A stretch of 64,000 nucleotides of DNA. Origin: Haloprofundus marisrubri. GTDB taxonomy: Archaea; Halobacteriota; Halobacteria; Halobacteriales; Haloferacaceae. This document shows, piece after piece, positions 44,882 through 53,176 of this stretch (the stretch's first letter is position 1; every line of letters starts with the position of its first letter). The stretch is taken from NCBI RefSeq assembly GCF_001469955.1, contig NZ_LOPU01000016.1, positions 310,001 through 374,000 of the forward strand, written 5' to 3'. The position numbers and the translations under genes are program-made. Under the pieces are notes generated by a model, which worked only from the letters and a program-made list of their open reading frames with translations, did no database searches and had not been told where the DNA came from.

Positions 44882-45625
44882 GTGACCGTCTTTCGCCTCG
44901 CGGCGCTGCGAACTGCCGAAGACTTCGCCGACTGGTACCGAATCGGGGCCGACTACGTCGCCCACATCGCCGACGGCATGGAGTTCGACTGTGGCCCGTT
45001 CCGAGAGGACGCCGTCGCAGGCGTCGAGGCCATGCGCGCGGGACACACCGACGTCGAACCGAGAGTCGCTCGGTCTATCGCGGCGACGCTTCTGGCCGAC
45101 GCGGCGTTCTGTGAGCCGTTCTGTGAGTGGCTGCCGTTGTGGTACGAACTCGCGTTGGCGGGGCCGAACGCGCTGGCGGAGTACCGACTGACTCGCGTCG
45201 CGCGGATGTACGCGAGTGACCTTCCGCACGTCTCCGTCCCGCAGTACAGCACGCCGAAGGAAGTGTTGGTCGAAGGCCGACCCGCGCTCTCGCACGTCTC
45301 GGGGTTCTCCGACCGGTTCGTGCTCACGGACGCGATTCTCCATTTGGAGTGGTTCGTCCACGTCGCCCGCGAGTCGGGTGTCGACCTGCCGCCGGAGTTG
45401 CTCGCGCGGACGCGCGAGGAGACTGTCGCCTACTACACCGGTCGGCGCGAGTCGCTCTCGCCGGACGTTCATCGGTTCCAGTCGCTCCTGTTCGCGGACG
45501 ACGAGTGGGTCAGAAAAATTAATCGTACATACGGACTCGACAGCACGCTGTTCGGTGTCTGGGAGGGAATACTGCGGCGTGCCCGGACGGACCTGGAAAC
45601 GGCTGCGAGCGGTTCGGCCGACTAA
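44882..45625 (+). CDS. Unknown mostly helical haloarchaeal protein
   Basis: A 247-residue protein starting at GTG 44882 (MTVFRLAALRTAEDF); the open frame upstream lacks conservation. Features: CGPFREDAVAGVEAMRAGHTDVEPRVARSIAATLL, CEPFCEWLPLWYELA, YSTPKEVLVEGRPALSHVSGF, ILHLEWFVHVARES and FGVWEGILRR. The aromatic and Cys content is higher than in its neighbours. No known motif. Its stop overlaps that of the convergent surface protein gene by 4 nt. Confidence 0.7.
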   Translation: MTVFRLAALRTAEDFADWYRIGADYVAHIADGMEFDCGPFREDAVAGVEAMRAGHTDVEPRVARSIAATLLADAAFCEPFCEWLPLWYELALAGPNALAEYRLTRVARMYASDLPHVSVPQYSTPKEVLVEGRPALSHVSGFSDRFVLTDAILHLEWFVHVARESGVDLPPELLARTREETVAYYTGRRESLSPDVHRFQSLLFADDEWVRKINRTYGLDSTLFGVWEGILRRARTDLETAASGSAD

Positions 45626-46653
45626 CAGTTCTCGAACTGCGATTCCATCTCGGCGCGGCAGGCGTCGGCGTCGGAGTTCGACACCGACATCGAACTCGCG
45701 CCTTCGGCCGTGGCGGATTCGACGACTTGGTACGTCCCGAAGTAGCCGCTGGGGAGACTGATGGTCGTCGTTCCCTCGATGATTTCGTCGGCGTTCAGCC
45801 CGAAGACGTACTCCTGTTCGGAGAAGCGCGGACCCGGTCCGCAGTCGCCGTCGGAGGCGAGTACCGACAGCGACACTTGGTCGAAACTGCCCGTCACTTC
45901 GACCGTCGTGCAGTCGAGGAACTCCATGCCCGGTTCCGACCCGTTGCCCGTCTGTCCGCGGCCGTCGTCGCCGTCGTCGCTGCCGTTACCGTCGCCGCTC
46001 GACCCGGGCCCGGTGTACTCCTGACCGTTGAGATACGCCGTCCCGCCCGAGAGGTCGAACTCCGTGACGTCGCCGGCGATACGGAAGGCGTCGGCACCGC
46101 CGAACACCGTGCCGCTGACCGACCCGGCGTCGACGCTGTCTGCGGTCTGCTGGGAGGCGAACGCGCTCGGTGCGCCGCCGGTCATCTTCGTTTTGGCGAC
46201 GTCGCCGTCGACCTCGAAACTGTAGTCGGTTTTCGACCCGTCGCCGACGACGGCGAGGTAATCGTACGAACTGCCGACGCTGTCGGGGTCTATCTGCGTG
46301 CCGTCGACGTACACCGTCGCATCGCCGTCCACGGACAGCAGCGTCAGGTCGCCTCTGAACCGGTACGCGTCGACACCGCCGACGACGACGCCGTCGGCGA
46401 AACTTCCGTCGAGCACGTCGTTGGCGTTTATCGAGGCTCCGGAGACGGGTGCACCGCCCGTCTCGGCCGTCTTTTCGAGCGTGTCGGTCGCCTCCAGTTC
46501 GTAGCGAACCGGCCCGGTGCCCGGCGTCCCGGAGACGACGACGTAGCTCCACTCAGACTGCTGTGCTTGAACGGTCATCGTTGCCGTGGTTGCGCCGAGG
46601 GCTGTGAGACTGCCAGCGAGGAACGTACGGCGGCTTGTATGTGTTTCCTTCAT
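45622..46653 (-). CDS. Tat-exported modular surface protein, one C-terminal domain copy
   Basis: A 343-residue protein with a twin-arginine signal, SRRTFLAGSLTALG (residues 7-20). Two related beta-rich modules follow (about 36-118 and 119-204), each ending in V-x-G-G-x-D-A-x-R-x-x-G-D and a YVDG or YLNG strand. Then a Gly/Asp linker (205-235) and one C-terminal domain starting FLDCTTVEVTGSFDQVSLSVL and ending with CRAEME; its two cysteines are spaced like those of the neighbour's repeats. Such module pairs occur in other haloarchaeal secreted proteins. No enzyme motif. It is a paralogue of the gene upstream (46920-48515). Confidence 0.85.
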   Translation of the reverse strand: MKETHTSRRTFLAGSLTALGATTATMTVQAQQSEWSYVVVSGTPGTGPVRYELEATDTLEKTAETGGAPVSGASINANDVLDGSFADGVVVGGVDAYRFRGDLTLLSVDGDATVYVDGTQIDPDSVGSSYDYLAVVGDGSKTDYSFEVDGDVAKTKMTGGAPSAFASQQTADSVDAGSVSGTVFGGADAFRIAGDVTEFDLSGGTAYLNGQEYTGPGSSGDGNGSDDGDDGRGQTGNGSEPGMEFLDCTTVEVTGSFDQVSLSVLASDGDCGPGPRFSEQEYVFGLNADEIIEGTTTISLPSGYFGTYQVVESATAEGASSMSVSNSDADACRAEMESQFENC

Positions 46654-46919
46654 TGATTTCTCCGCTTCCGGCTAAGGCCACATTGAGTTGCATCTTAAGC
46701 TTTTTTCACGCGTGTGTACTTGTGTATTTATCTGACTATCAGGAGATAGTGAACGTTACCTCGCGCGTTCGATTGTCAATTCGATATTACGTAGTCGGAA
46801 TCGCAGGTAAGAGCGACGTTGACGCCGAAATTCGACCTGCCGACGTCGCCGAGAGATGGTAGCAATCCACACCTTCTGGCGGGCAATCGGCGGTTACGCC
46901 TCCAGCCCGAAGATTTTCA

Positions 46920-48515
46920 CTAGTTCGGGAACGTCTCGCTTCGACAACTGTCCGCATTCGTGTTCGTTACGTCGAGTTGCTCGCCGTCGGGGTAGACCAC
47001 TGTCGCTCGCTCGGCGACCTGATAGGGACCGAACTCGTCGGCCGGAACGGTGACCGTCGTCTCCTCGGAACCGTCGCCCGCGACGGTGTACACCTCTTCC
47101 ATCGGCGTCGTCGGCGGCACGTCGTCTTGGACGAGCACCTCGACGACGACTTCCTCGAACGCGCCCGTGACCTGCACGGTCGTACAGTCGACGAACTCCA
47201 CGTTCCGAAGGGCCGGGAACGTCTCCTCGCGGCAGGCGTCGGCGTCCGGGTTGACGGCGTCGAGCGTCTCTCCGTCGCCGTACGTGAGAGAGACGGCTTC
47301 GACGACCTGGTAGGGACCGAACTCGCCGTCTGGGACCGAGATGGTCGTCTCCGCGGACCCGCCGCTTTCGACGGTGTACACCTGTTCCATCGGCGTCGTC
47401 TCGGGGCTGTCGTCCTCGACGAGCACGTCCATCGACGCGGACTCGAACGCACCGGAGACGTCCACGGTCGTACAGTCGACGAACTCCACGGTCGGTGCCG
47501 GCGACGGGAACGTCTCGTCGCGGCACGCACCCGCGTCGGGGTTCGTCGCGCGGGTCGTCTGGCCGTCGCCGTAGGTGACCGACGCCGCCTCGACGACTTG
47601 GTACGGTCCGAACTCGCCGTCCGGGACCGAGATGGTGGCCGTCGTCGCGCCGTCGGCGTTGTCGTACTCGTACACCTGCTCCATCGGCGTCGTCGCCGGG
47701 TCGTCGTCCTCGACGAGCAGTTCCAACGACGCCGACTCGAACGCGCCCGTAATCTGCACGCTCGTACAGTCGGGGAACGCGAGTTCGGGTGCTTCCTGCG
47801 TGTCGTCACTTTCGCCGGAGTCACTGTCGCCCCCGTTGTCCTCGTCGGTTCCGCCGGTGTCACCGCGCCCGTCCGAAGGGCCCGCGTACGCGCTCCCATC
47901 GAGGTAGCCGGTCAGACCGCTTCCGAGGTCGAACTCGGTGACTGCCCCGTCTACGACGTAGGCGTCGGTGCCACCGAACACCGACCCGCTGACCGACCCG
48001 CCGTCGACGCTGTCGGCGGCGTTGAGCGAGGCGGGCGGGACGTCCGCGCCACCGGTGAGCGTCGTCTTCTCGACGGTGCCGTCGACGGCGAACGTGTACT
48101 CGCCGTTGCCGGTAATCGTGAGCACGCCCGATGTGGGGTAGTCGCTGGGGTCCACTTCGTCGCCGTCGACGTAGACGGCAGCACCGCCTTCGACGACGAG
48201 GTTCGTCACCGACCCGGTGAACTGGTACGCGTCCGCGCCACCGTAGACGCGTCCCTCCGCGGTTGCTCCATCAACCGTGTCGTCGCCGTTGAGCGAGGCG
48301 AACGCTCTCGGTGCGCCGCCGGAATCGGTCGTCTTCTCTACGTCGCCGTCGACGCTGAACCGGTACTTCGCCGGACCGTCACCGGTCGCGTTGACGACGG
48401 CGAAAGTCTGCGTCGACGCCTGCGCGCTCGCACCGCCGGCCAGTAGTGACAGCGAACTGAGTGTCGCCGCGCTCCCCGCGAGAAACCGTCTTCGTGTCTG
48501 ATTTTCTCGTGTCAT
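46920..48515 (-). CDS. Tat-exported modular surface protein, three C-terminal domain copies
   Basis: A 531-residue paralogue of the preceding protein. The signal is TRRRFLAGSAATLSSLSLLAGG with cleavage near residue 31. Two N-terminal modules (about 36-125 and 126-210) resemble those of the neighbour. An acidic GGTDEDNGGDSDSGESDD linker leads to three tandem copies of a domain of about 95 residues. Each copy begins with a xxxDCTxVxVTGAFE strand, has TTPMEQVYxV in the middle and EFGPYQVVE near the end, and finishes ADACRxETFP. Each has two cysteines that could form a disulfide. Likely an extracellular binding or adhesion protein. Confidence 0.85.
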   Translation of the reverse strand: MTRENQTRRRFLAGSAATLSSLSLLAGGASAQASTQTFAVVNATGDGPAKYRFSVDGDVEKTTDSGGAPRAFASLNGDDTVDGATAEGRVYGGADAYQFTGSVTNLVVEGGAAVYVDGDEVDPSDYPTSGVLTITGNGEYTFAVDGTVEKTTLTGGADVPPASLNAADSVDGGSVSGSVFGGTDAYVVDGAVTEFDLGSGLTGYLDGSAYAGPSDGRGDTGGTDEDNGGDSDSGESDDTQEAPELAFPDCTSVQITGAFESASLELLVEDDDPATTPMEQVYEYDNADGATTATISVPDGEFGPYQVVEAASVTYGDGQTTRATNPDAGACRDETFPSPAPTVEFVDCTTVDVSGAFESASMDVLVEDDSPETTPMEQVYTVESGGSAETTISVPDGEFGPYQVVEAVSLTYGDGETLDAVNPDADACREETFPALRNVEFVDCTTVQVTGAFEEVVVEVLVQDDVPPTTPMEEVYTVAGDGSEETTVTVPADEFGPYQVAERATVVYPDGEQLDVTNTNADSCRSETFPN

Positions 48516-49124
48516 GCACTTTCGTACCGGCAGGACACACGGAACTATCCGGGTTTAGTATATTCCGGCTATCCGAGAGTAGGTGTCGCTCTCTCAATGT
48601 CTTTCGATTTCGCCGAATCGTCTGACACAGAAAACGTGGATATCGACGTAGCGACGTTCTACGAGACTGACGATTCGTCTGAGAGATGAGGAAATATCAT
48701 CGTTCGTTCGACTAGGTCCTGTGACACGAACACTAGCCGGGTGCTACCGGACTGTTTCGAAGTCGAGGCAACCTCCAGTTCGGCGCCGTTACCGACCGTT
48801 ATCGGTGCCTACTGTCAGTAGATGGGCACTACGTTCTTCCGCGCTGGAGAGTTATCTCAAGTTGAATTTACTGCTCGAGGTACTGAGTGGGCCGAGATTC
48901 GGTGCTATTTCTGATATGTCCTTCGCCACACACACTGTTTCGTCGAGAACTACCAGATTTTGTATCATACTGCCGCCGATGGAAAAGCGGCTACAGATGG
49001 CGTTTTAGCGGCCATTACCGCGTTTCGATAGTTCTGAGACTAGCGTAAGTCCACTCACACTTAATTAATTAGAAAGTTATATAACCGGTCCTCTGACTGT
49101 ACTACTAAACAGAGGGAAAGCAAA
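48516..49124. other. Gene-poor, lower-GC intergenic region (609 bp)
   Basis: The longest gap in the window, visibly lower in GC than its surroundings. It holds no convincing gene. A 30-codon frame (48597-48689, product MSFDFAESSDTENV...) with a TATA-like TTTAGTATATT upstream is possible but too short to judge. A second frame (48822-49031) would be continuous except for one TGA at 48912. It reads MGTTFFRAGELSQVEFTARG... and YVLRHTHCFVENYQILYH... and could be the remains of a decayed gene. The last 60 bp contain the promoter of the next gene. Confidence 0.6.
49077..49117 (+). promoter_or_regulatory. Promoter and Shine-Dalgarno of the lectin-like protein
   Basis: TTATATAA (49077-49084) is a strong archaeal TATA box, preceded by purine-rich AGAAAG as BRE. 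Transcription would start near 49107. The AGAGGGA at 49111-49117 then serves as a ribosome-binding site 8 nt before the ATG at 49125, a short leader rather than a leaderless mRNA. A TTAATTAATTA run lies just upstream. Confidence 0.65.
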
Positions 49125-50087
49125 ATGCGAAAGTCCAGCACCTCAACCGAAGCCGCCCAGTCAGAGTCCCGCTACACCCGCCGTGGTGTCCTCAAAGCAT
49201 CGCTCGTCCTCGGCGTCGCCGGCACCGGCGCCGCCGCCCAGCGTGGCAGCGCCGCCTCCACCTCCGACGTCGAAGCCCACCGTCTCGCGGCGACCCAACA
49301 CTGGAGAACGCAGGCGTTCGACTCCTCGTACACCAACCCCGTCGTCGTCGCCCTCCCGGTCTCCACCAGCGGCTACCAGCCGGCGACTTCACGCGTTCAG
49401 GAAGTCGATGGCCGGTCGTTCGAGTACCGCGTACAGGAGTGGAACTACCTCGACGGCCCGCACGTCGAAGAGGTCGTCGGCAGCCTCGTCGTCGAAGCCG
49501 GTACGTCCGCCGTCGAAGGTCTCCAACTGGAGTCGGGGACCGTGAAGGCGACGACGGGATGGACCGGCGTCTCCTTCGACGAGGCGTTCGACAAACAGCC
49601 GGTCGTGCTCACCCAACCGCAGTCGACCGACGGCTGGCAGGCGGTCGTTTCGCGGAACCGCAGCATCTCGAAGCGCCGGTTTGCAACGCGACTGCAGGAA
49701 GAGGAGGCCAACGACAACTGGCACCACGACGAAACCGTCGGCTACGTCGCCGTCGAACCCGGCACGGGGAGCCTCGGTGGCGCGCCGTTCGAGGCCGGCC
49801 GCGAAGCCAGCGTCGGCCACGAGTGGCAGACCCTCGAGTTCGACGAGTCGTACGACAACCCCGTATTCGTCGCCGACGTGGAGACGTTCAACGGCAACAA
49901 CCCGTGCAGTCTTCGCTACCGGAACCTCACGCGCACGAGCGTCGAAGTCCGCGTCGAAGAAGAGCGAAGCGCCGACGACGAACAGTGGCACAAGCCCGAG
50001 ACGGTCGGCTACGTCGTCGTCGAAGGTGACGACATCGAGACGTTCTACGGCGAAGGTCGCTACGGCGCGGACGGCTTCGGCGCGTAA
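49125..50087 (+). CDS. Tat-exported protein with three H-type-lectin-like repeats
   Basis: A 320-residue protein. The Tat motif is YTRRGVLKASLVLGVAG (residues 17-33), with cleavage around ASTSD (about 45). Three repeats of about 80-90 residues follow, each with a Q(A/T)W..V.F...Y.NPVVVA-type strand, a middle SFEYRVQEW-like strand and E(T/V)VGYVVVE near the end (about 53-128, 133-215 and 220-305). This WxxVxFxxxxxxxPVV arrangement is like invertebrate H-type lectins and phage receptor-binding domains. Sugar binding at the cell surface is a guess. Confidence 0.78.
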   Translation: MRKSSTSTEAAQSESRYTRRGVLKASLVLGVAGTGAAAQRGSAASTSDVEAHRLAATQHWRTQAFDSSYTNPVVVALPVSTSGYQPATSRVQEVDGRSFEYRVQEWNYLDGPHVEEVVGSLVVEAGTSAVEGLQLESGTVKATTGWTGVSFDEAFDKQPVVLTQPQSTDGWQAVVSRNRSISKRRFATRLQEEEANDNWHHDETVGYVAVEPGTGSLGGAPFEAGREASVGHEWQTLEFDESYDNPVFVADVETFNGNNPCSLRYRNLTRTSVEVRVEEERSADDEQWHKPETVGYVVVEGDDIETFYGEGRYGADGFGA

Positions 50088-50197
50088 CGACGCGTCCTAC
50101 CTTCGGCGCTCTCCGCCGCCCTTCGATTCGCGTGCACCTTCCGGACCCCGTTTTTCGTAACCCGTTTCGTCGGATTTTCCCCGTTTTCTGAACTCTC

Positions 50198-51490
50198 CTA
50201 CCAGGTGAGCCCTTCGTACTCGATACCCGCTCTCGGTTCGACGATGCGGCGGCCGTCGACGACGACCGGACGGGCCATCGCGTCGAACTCCTCGTCTAAC
50301 GCCGCGAACTCGTCCCAGTCGGTGACGACGACGGCGGCCGTCGCGCCCGACAGCGCGTCCGCCGCGCTACTGGCGTACTCGATATCCGGGAACTCTGCGC
50401 GCATGTTCTCGGTGGCGACCGGGTCGTAGCCGACGACGGTCGCGCCGCGTTCGAGTAGTCCCTCGATGGTCGGAATCGCACGCGAACTCCGAATATCGTC
50501 GGTGCCGGATTTGAACGCCAGACCGAGCACCGCCACGCGTTCGCCGTTGACGTCGACGTGGTCGTCCAGAATCGACAGCAGTCGCTCGGGTTGGCGGTCG
50601 TTGACGCCGACGACGGCGTCGAGTAGTTCGGGGTCGTAACCTGCGTCGCGGGCGGCGGCGATGAGCGCCGCGACGTCTTTCGGGAAACACGACCCGCCCC
50701 AGCCGACACCGCTGCGGAGGAACTGGGGACCGATTCGGTCGTCGAGGCCGATGGCGTCCGCGACTTCGTAGGCGTCGACGCCGAACTCCTTGCAGATGTT
50801 TCCGAGTTCGTTGATGAGGCTGATTTTCGAGGCGAGGAAGGCGTTGTTGGCGTACTTTATCATCTCCGCCTCCCGGATGCCGGTTCGGACCACCGCGGTG
50901 TCGGTCCGCTCGAACAGCGGGGCGTACAACTCGTTGAGGGTCTCGTACGCGCGCGCGTGTTGCGCGCCGAAGACCACCTTGTCAGGATGGAGGAAGTCCG
51001 AAACCGCCGTTCCTTCGCGGAGGAACTCCGGGTTCACCGCCACGTCGAACGCCTCACCGACGGTCGACCCCGACCCGCGTTCGAGCGCCGGTATCAGTTC
51101 GTTCTCCGTCGTTCCCGGAACGACCGTGCTCTTGACGACGACGAGGGGTCGTTCCTCGCTCTCCGCTAACGCCGCGCCGAGTTGCTCGGCCCCGGCGGTG
51201 ATTATCGACGTGTCGATTCGTCCCTCGGCGTCCGTCGGCGTCGGCAGCGCGATAAAGACGACGTTGGCACGCGTCGCCACGTCGTAATCCGTCGTTGCCC
51301 GGAGTCTCTCGCCGCCGTGCTCGGCGACGAGTTCGTCCAGTCCCGCTTCGTGAATCGGGGCGACGCCGCTCTCTATGGCTGCGACGATCTCCTCGTCGAT
51401 GTCGACGTTCGTCACGTCGTGTCCGAGGTCAGCGAGACACGCCGCCAGCGTCGTCCCCACGTAGCCGCTGCCGATGACGGTGACCTGCAT
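50198..51490 (-). CDS. aglM: UDP-glucose 6-dehydrogenase (AglM-like)
   Basis: A 430-residue nucleotide-sugar dehydrogenase. The N-terminal Rossmann loop is [22 protein letters not shown]. Catalytic residues lie in NPEFLREG (E158 region), [20 protein letters not shown] (K212, N216) and [12 protein letters not shown] (C268). [18 protein letters not shown] follows. It oxidises UDP-glucose to UDP-glucuronate. In Haloferax the AglM enzyme supplies the S-layer N-glycan. The start is the ATG at 51490, 28 bp after a strong TATA. It is divergent from the nucleotidyltransferase gene, which supplies its probable substrate. Confidence 0.92.
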   Translation of the reverse strand: MQVTVIGSGYVGTTLAACLADLGHDVTNVDIDEEIVAAIESGVAPIHEAGLDELVAEHGGERLRATTDYDVATRANVVFIALPTPTDAEGRIDTSIITAGAEQLGAALAESEERPLVVVKSTVVPGTTENELIPALERGSGSTVGEAFDVAVNPEFLREGTAVSDFLHPDKVVFGAQHARAYETLNELYAPLFERTDTAVVRTGIREAEMIKYANNAFLASKISLINELGNICKEFGVDAYEVADAIGLDDRIGPQFLRSGVGWGGSCFPKDVAALIAAARDAGYDPELLDAVVGVNDRQPERLLSILDDHVDVNGERVAVLGLAFKSGTDDIRSSRAIPTIEGLLERGATVVGYDPVATENMRAEFPDIEYASSAADALSGATAAVVVTDWDEFAALDEEFDAMARPVVVDGRRIVEPRAGIEYEGLTW

Positions 51491-51513
51491 GGTCGAACAC
51501 TGCCGCGGACGCG

Positions 51514-51522
51514 TATATAAAA
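51514..51522 (-). promoter_or_regulatory. TATA box of the UDP-glucose dehydrogenase gene
   Basis: On the minus strand TTTTATATA lies 28 bp (centre) before the ATG at 51490, giving a leaderless mRNA. This is the clearest promoter match in the window and rules out use of the longer reading frame upstream. Confidence 0.7.
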
Positions 51523-51610
51523 GCAGACGTTCGTTCGACGAACTGTCGTCTCGCGGAGAGGATACGTCGCACGTTGTGTCGATTCGACAGACTGTCTGTG
51601 AACCGTAGTG

Positions 51611-51628
51611 ACCGTATAGTAATACGGT
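51611..51628 (+). promoter_or_regulatory. Inverted repeat in the promoter of the nucleotidyltransferase gene
   Basis: ACCGTAT (51611-51617) and ATACGGT (51622-51628) form a 7-bp inverted repeat with a 4-nt centre. The stretch CGTATAGTAATAC inside it is the only TATA-like sequence at the right distance (about 33 bp) from the ATG at 51651. An overlapping AACCGTA/TACGGTT pair can also be drawn. A bound repressor would occlude the TATA box. Confidence 0.45.
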
Positions 51629-51650
51629 TCGGCGTCGCATACATCTCGCC

Positions 51651-52415
51651 ATGAAAGCAGTAGTGCTGGCAGCGGGGAAGGGGACCAGACTCCGACCCCT
51701 CACAGACGACAAGCCGAAAGGGATGGTCGAAGTCGACGGCAAGCCGATTCTCGCTCACTGTTTCGAGCAACTCGCCGAACTCGGTGCCGAGGAGTTCATC
51801 GTCGTCGTCGGCTACAAGAAAGAGGCGATTATCAGCCACTTCGGGGATAGCTTCGAGGGCATCCCCATCACCTACTCCCATCAGCGCGAGCAGAAGGGAC
51901 TGGCACACGCACTCATCACCGTCGAGGAGCACATCGACGACGACTTCATCTTGATGCTTGGCGACAACATCTTTCAGGCGAACCTCTCGGACGTCGTCAA
52001 GCGACAGCAGGAAGAACGCGCCGACGCTGCCTTCCTCGTCGAAGAAGTACCGTGGGAAGAGGCGAGTCGCTACGGCGTCTGTCGGACGAACCCCTACGGC
52101 GAGATAACCGACGTCGTCGAGAAACCCGACGAACCGGAGTCGAACCTCGTGATGACCGGCTTCTACACGTTCACGCCAGCCATCTTCCACGCCTGCCACC
52201 TCGTCCAACCCTCGGCGCGCGGCGAGTACGAGATAAGCGACGCTATCAACCTCCTCATCCAGAGCGGACGCACTATCGACGTGCTGCGACTGAAAGGCTG
52301 GCGCGTCGACGTCGGCTACCCCGAAGACCGCGAGCGGGCGACGAAGTTGCTCCGCGGCGAAATCGACGTCGAGAGCGAGGAAAGCGACGACATCGAACAG
52401 ATATCCGTCGAGTGA
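51651..52415 (+). CDS. aglF: Sugar-1-phosphate nucleotidyltransferase (AglF-like)
   Basis: A 254-residue RmlA/GalU-type nucleotidyltransferase. It opens [32 protein letters not shown], with the catalytic Arg and Lys. [14 protein letters not shown] has the metal-binding Asp, [23 protein letters not shown] follows, and [19 protein letters not shown] ends the family domain. It probably makes UDP-glucose (as AglF in Haloferax), feeding the divergently encoded dehydrogenase. The C-terminal tail is acidic. The dTDP-glucose alternative cannot be excluded. Confidence 0.88.
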   Translation: MKAVVLAAGKGTRLRPLTDDKPKGMVEVDGKPILAHCFEQLAELGAEEFIVVVGYKKEAIISHFGDSFEGIPITYSHQREQKGLAHALITVEEHIDDDFILMLGDNIFQANLSDVVKRQQEERADAAFLVEEVPWEEASRYGVCRTNPYGEITDVVEKPDEPESNLVMTGFYTFTPAIFHACHLVQPSARGEYEISDAINLLIQSGRTIDVLRLKGWRVDVGYPEDRERATKLLRGEIDVESEESDDIEQISVE

Positions 52416-52503
52416 CCTGCCTGTCTGCGGTGACGGCCCCTAGTTTCCCGCGACGCTGCGGCGGACCGATGCAGTCAGTACGCTGCCGCTCCGGTACACA
52501 GCA

Positions 52504-53070
52504 ATGATGCCCTGGGGTCACCTCGGTTTCGGGTACGTCCTCTACACCCTGTACGTCCACGCCGTCTATCGACGCAGTCCGGCGGACGTGCCGACGCTCG
52601 TCCTCGTGTTCGCCACGCAGTTTCCGGACCTCGTCGACAAACCCTTAGCGTGGGGTCTCCAGTTGCTCCCGAGCGGTCGCTCGCTCGCGCACTCGCTGTT
52701 CGTCGCCGCCGCGGTCATCGCCCTCGTCGCCGTCGTCGCCAGTCGGCGCGGCTATCCCGAAGTCGGCCCCGCGTTCGCCATCGGCTATCTCTCGCATCTT
52801 CTCGGGGACTCGTACCGAGCGCTCCTCGCGGGGCAGTTCTACGAGGTGAGCTTTCTGCTCTGGCCGCTGTACCCCATCACCGAACCCGACGACGTAGACG
52901 AAGTGTTGACCGACCTCACGACACTGACGTTCGGGCCGGAACTCGTTTTCACTCTCGTCGTCGGCCTCGGCGTCTTCGCGCTGTGGCTCGCGGACGGCCG
53001 CCCCGGCCTCGGGATTCTCACGTCGGTCACCCGTGGCTTTCGCGGCCGCCTCGCCGTCCTGTTCGACTGA
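52504..53070 (+). CDS. DUF457-like membrane-bound metal-dependent hydrolase family protein
   Basis: A 188-residue membrane protein. MMPWGHLGFGYVLYTLY, then FATQFPDLVDKPL, LAHSLFVAAAVIALVAVVA and FAIGYLSHLLGDSYRALL give the His/Asp pattern (H6, D about 44, H about 62, H about 100) of the DUF457/YdjM family. About four hydrophobic segments. The biochemical role is not known. It follows the nucleotidyltransferase by 88 bp on the same strand. Confidence 0.8.
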   Translation: MMPWGHLGFGYVLYTLYVHAVYRRSPADVPTLVLVFATQFPDLVDKPLAWGLQLLPSGRSLAHSLFVAAAVIALVAVVASRRGYPEVGPAFAIGYLSHLLGDSYRALLAGQFYEVSFLLWPLYPITEPDDVDEVLTDLTTLTFGPELVFTLVVGLGVFALWLADGRPGLGILTSVTRGFRGRLAVLFD

Positions 53071-53176
53071 CCGACAATCCGTCGTTACCCGTCTCGAAAC
53101 CGGCGGCTGAGACCTGTCGTTCGTATGAACGCTACACAACATACAAGCCACACGGCGTTGCACGAACGTTCAGTAC

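Noticed and set aside
48721-49008. 95-codon frame in the 48516-49124 gap
   Set aside because: GTG start, no halophile amino-acid bias (many Arg and Ser, few Asp/Glu), no motif, no promoter; more likely noncoding.
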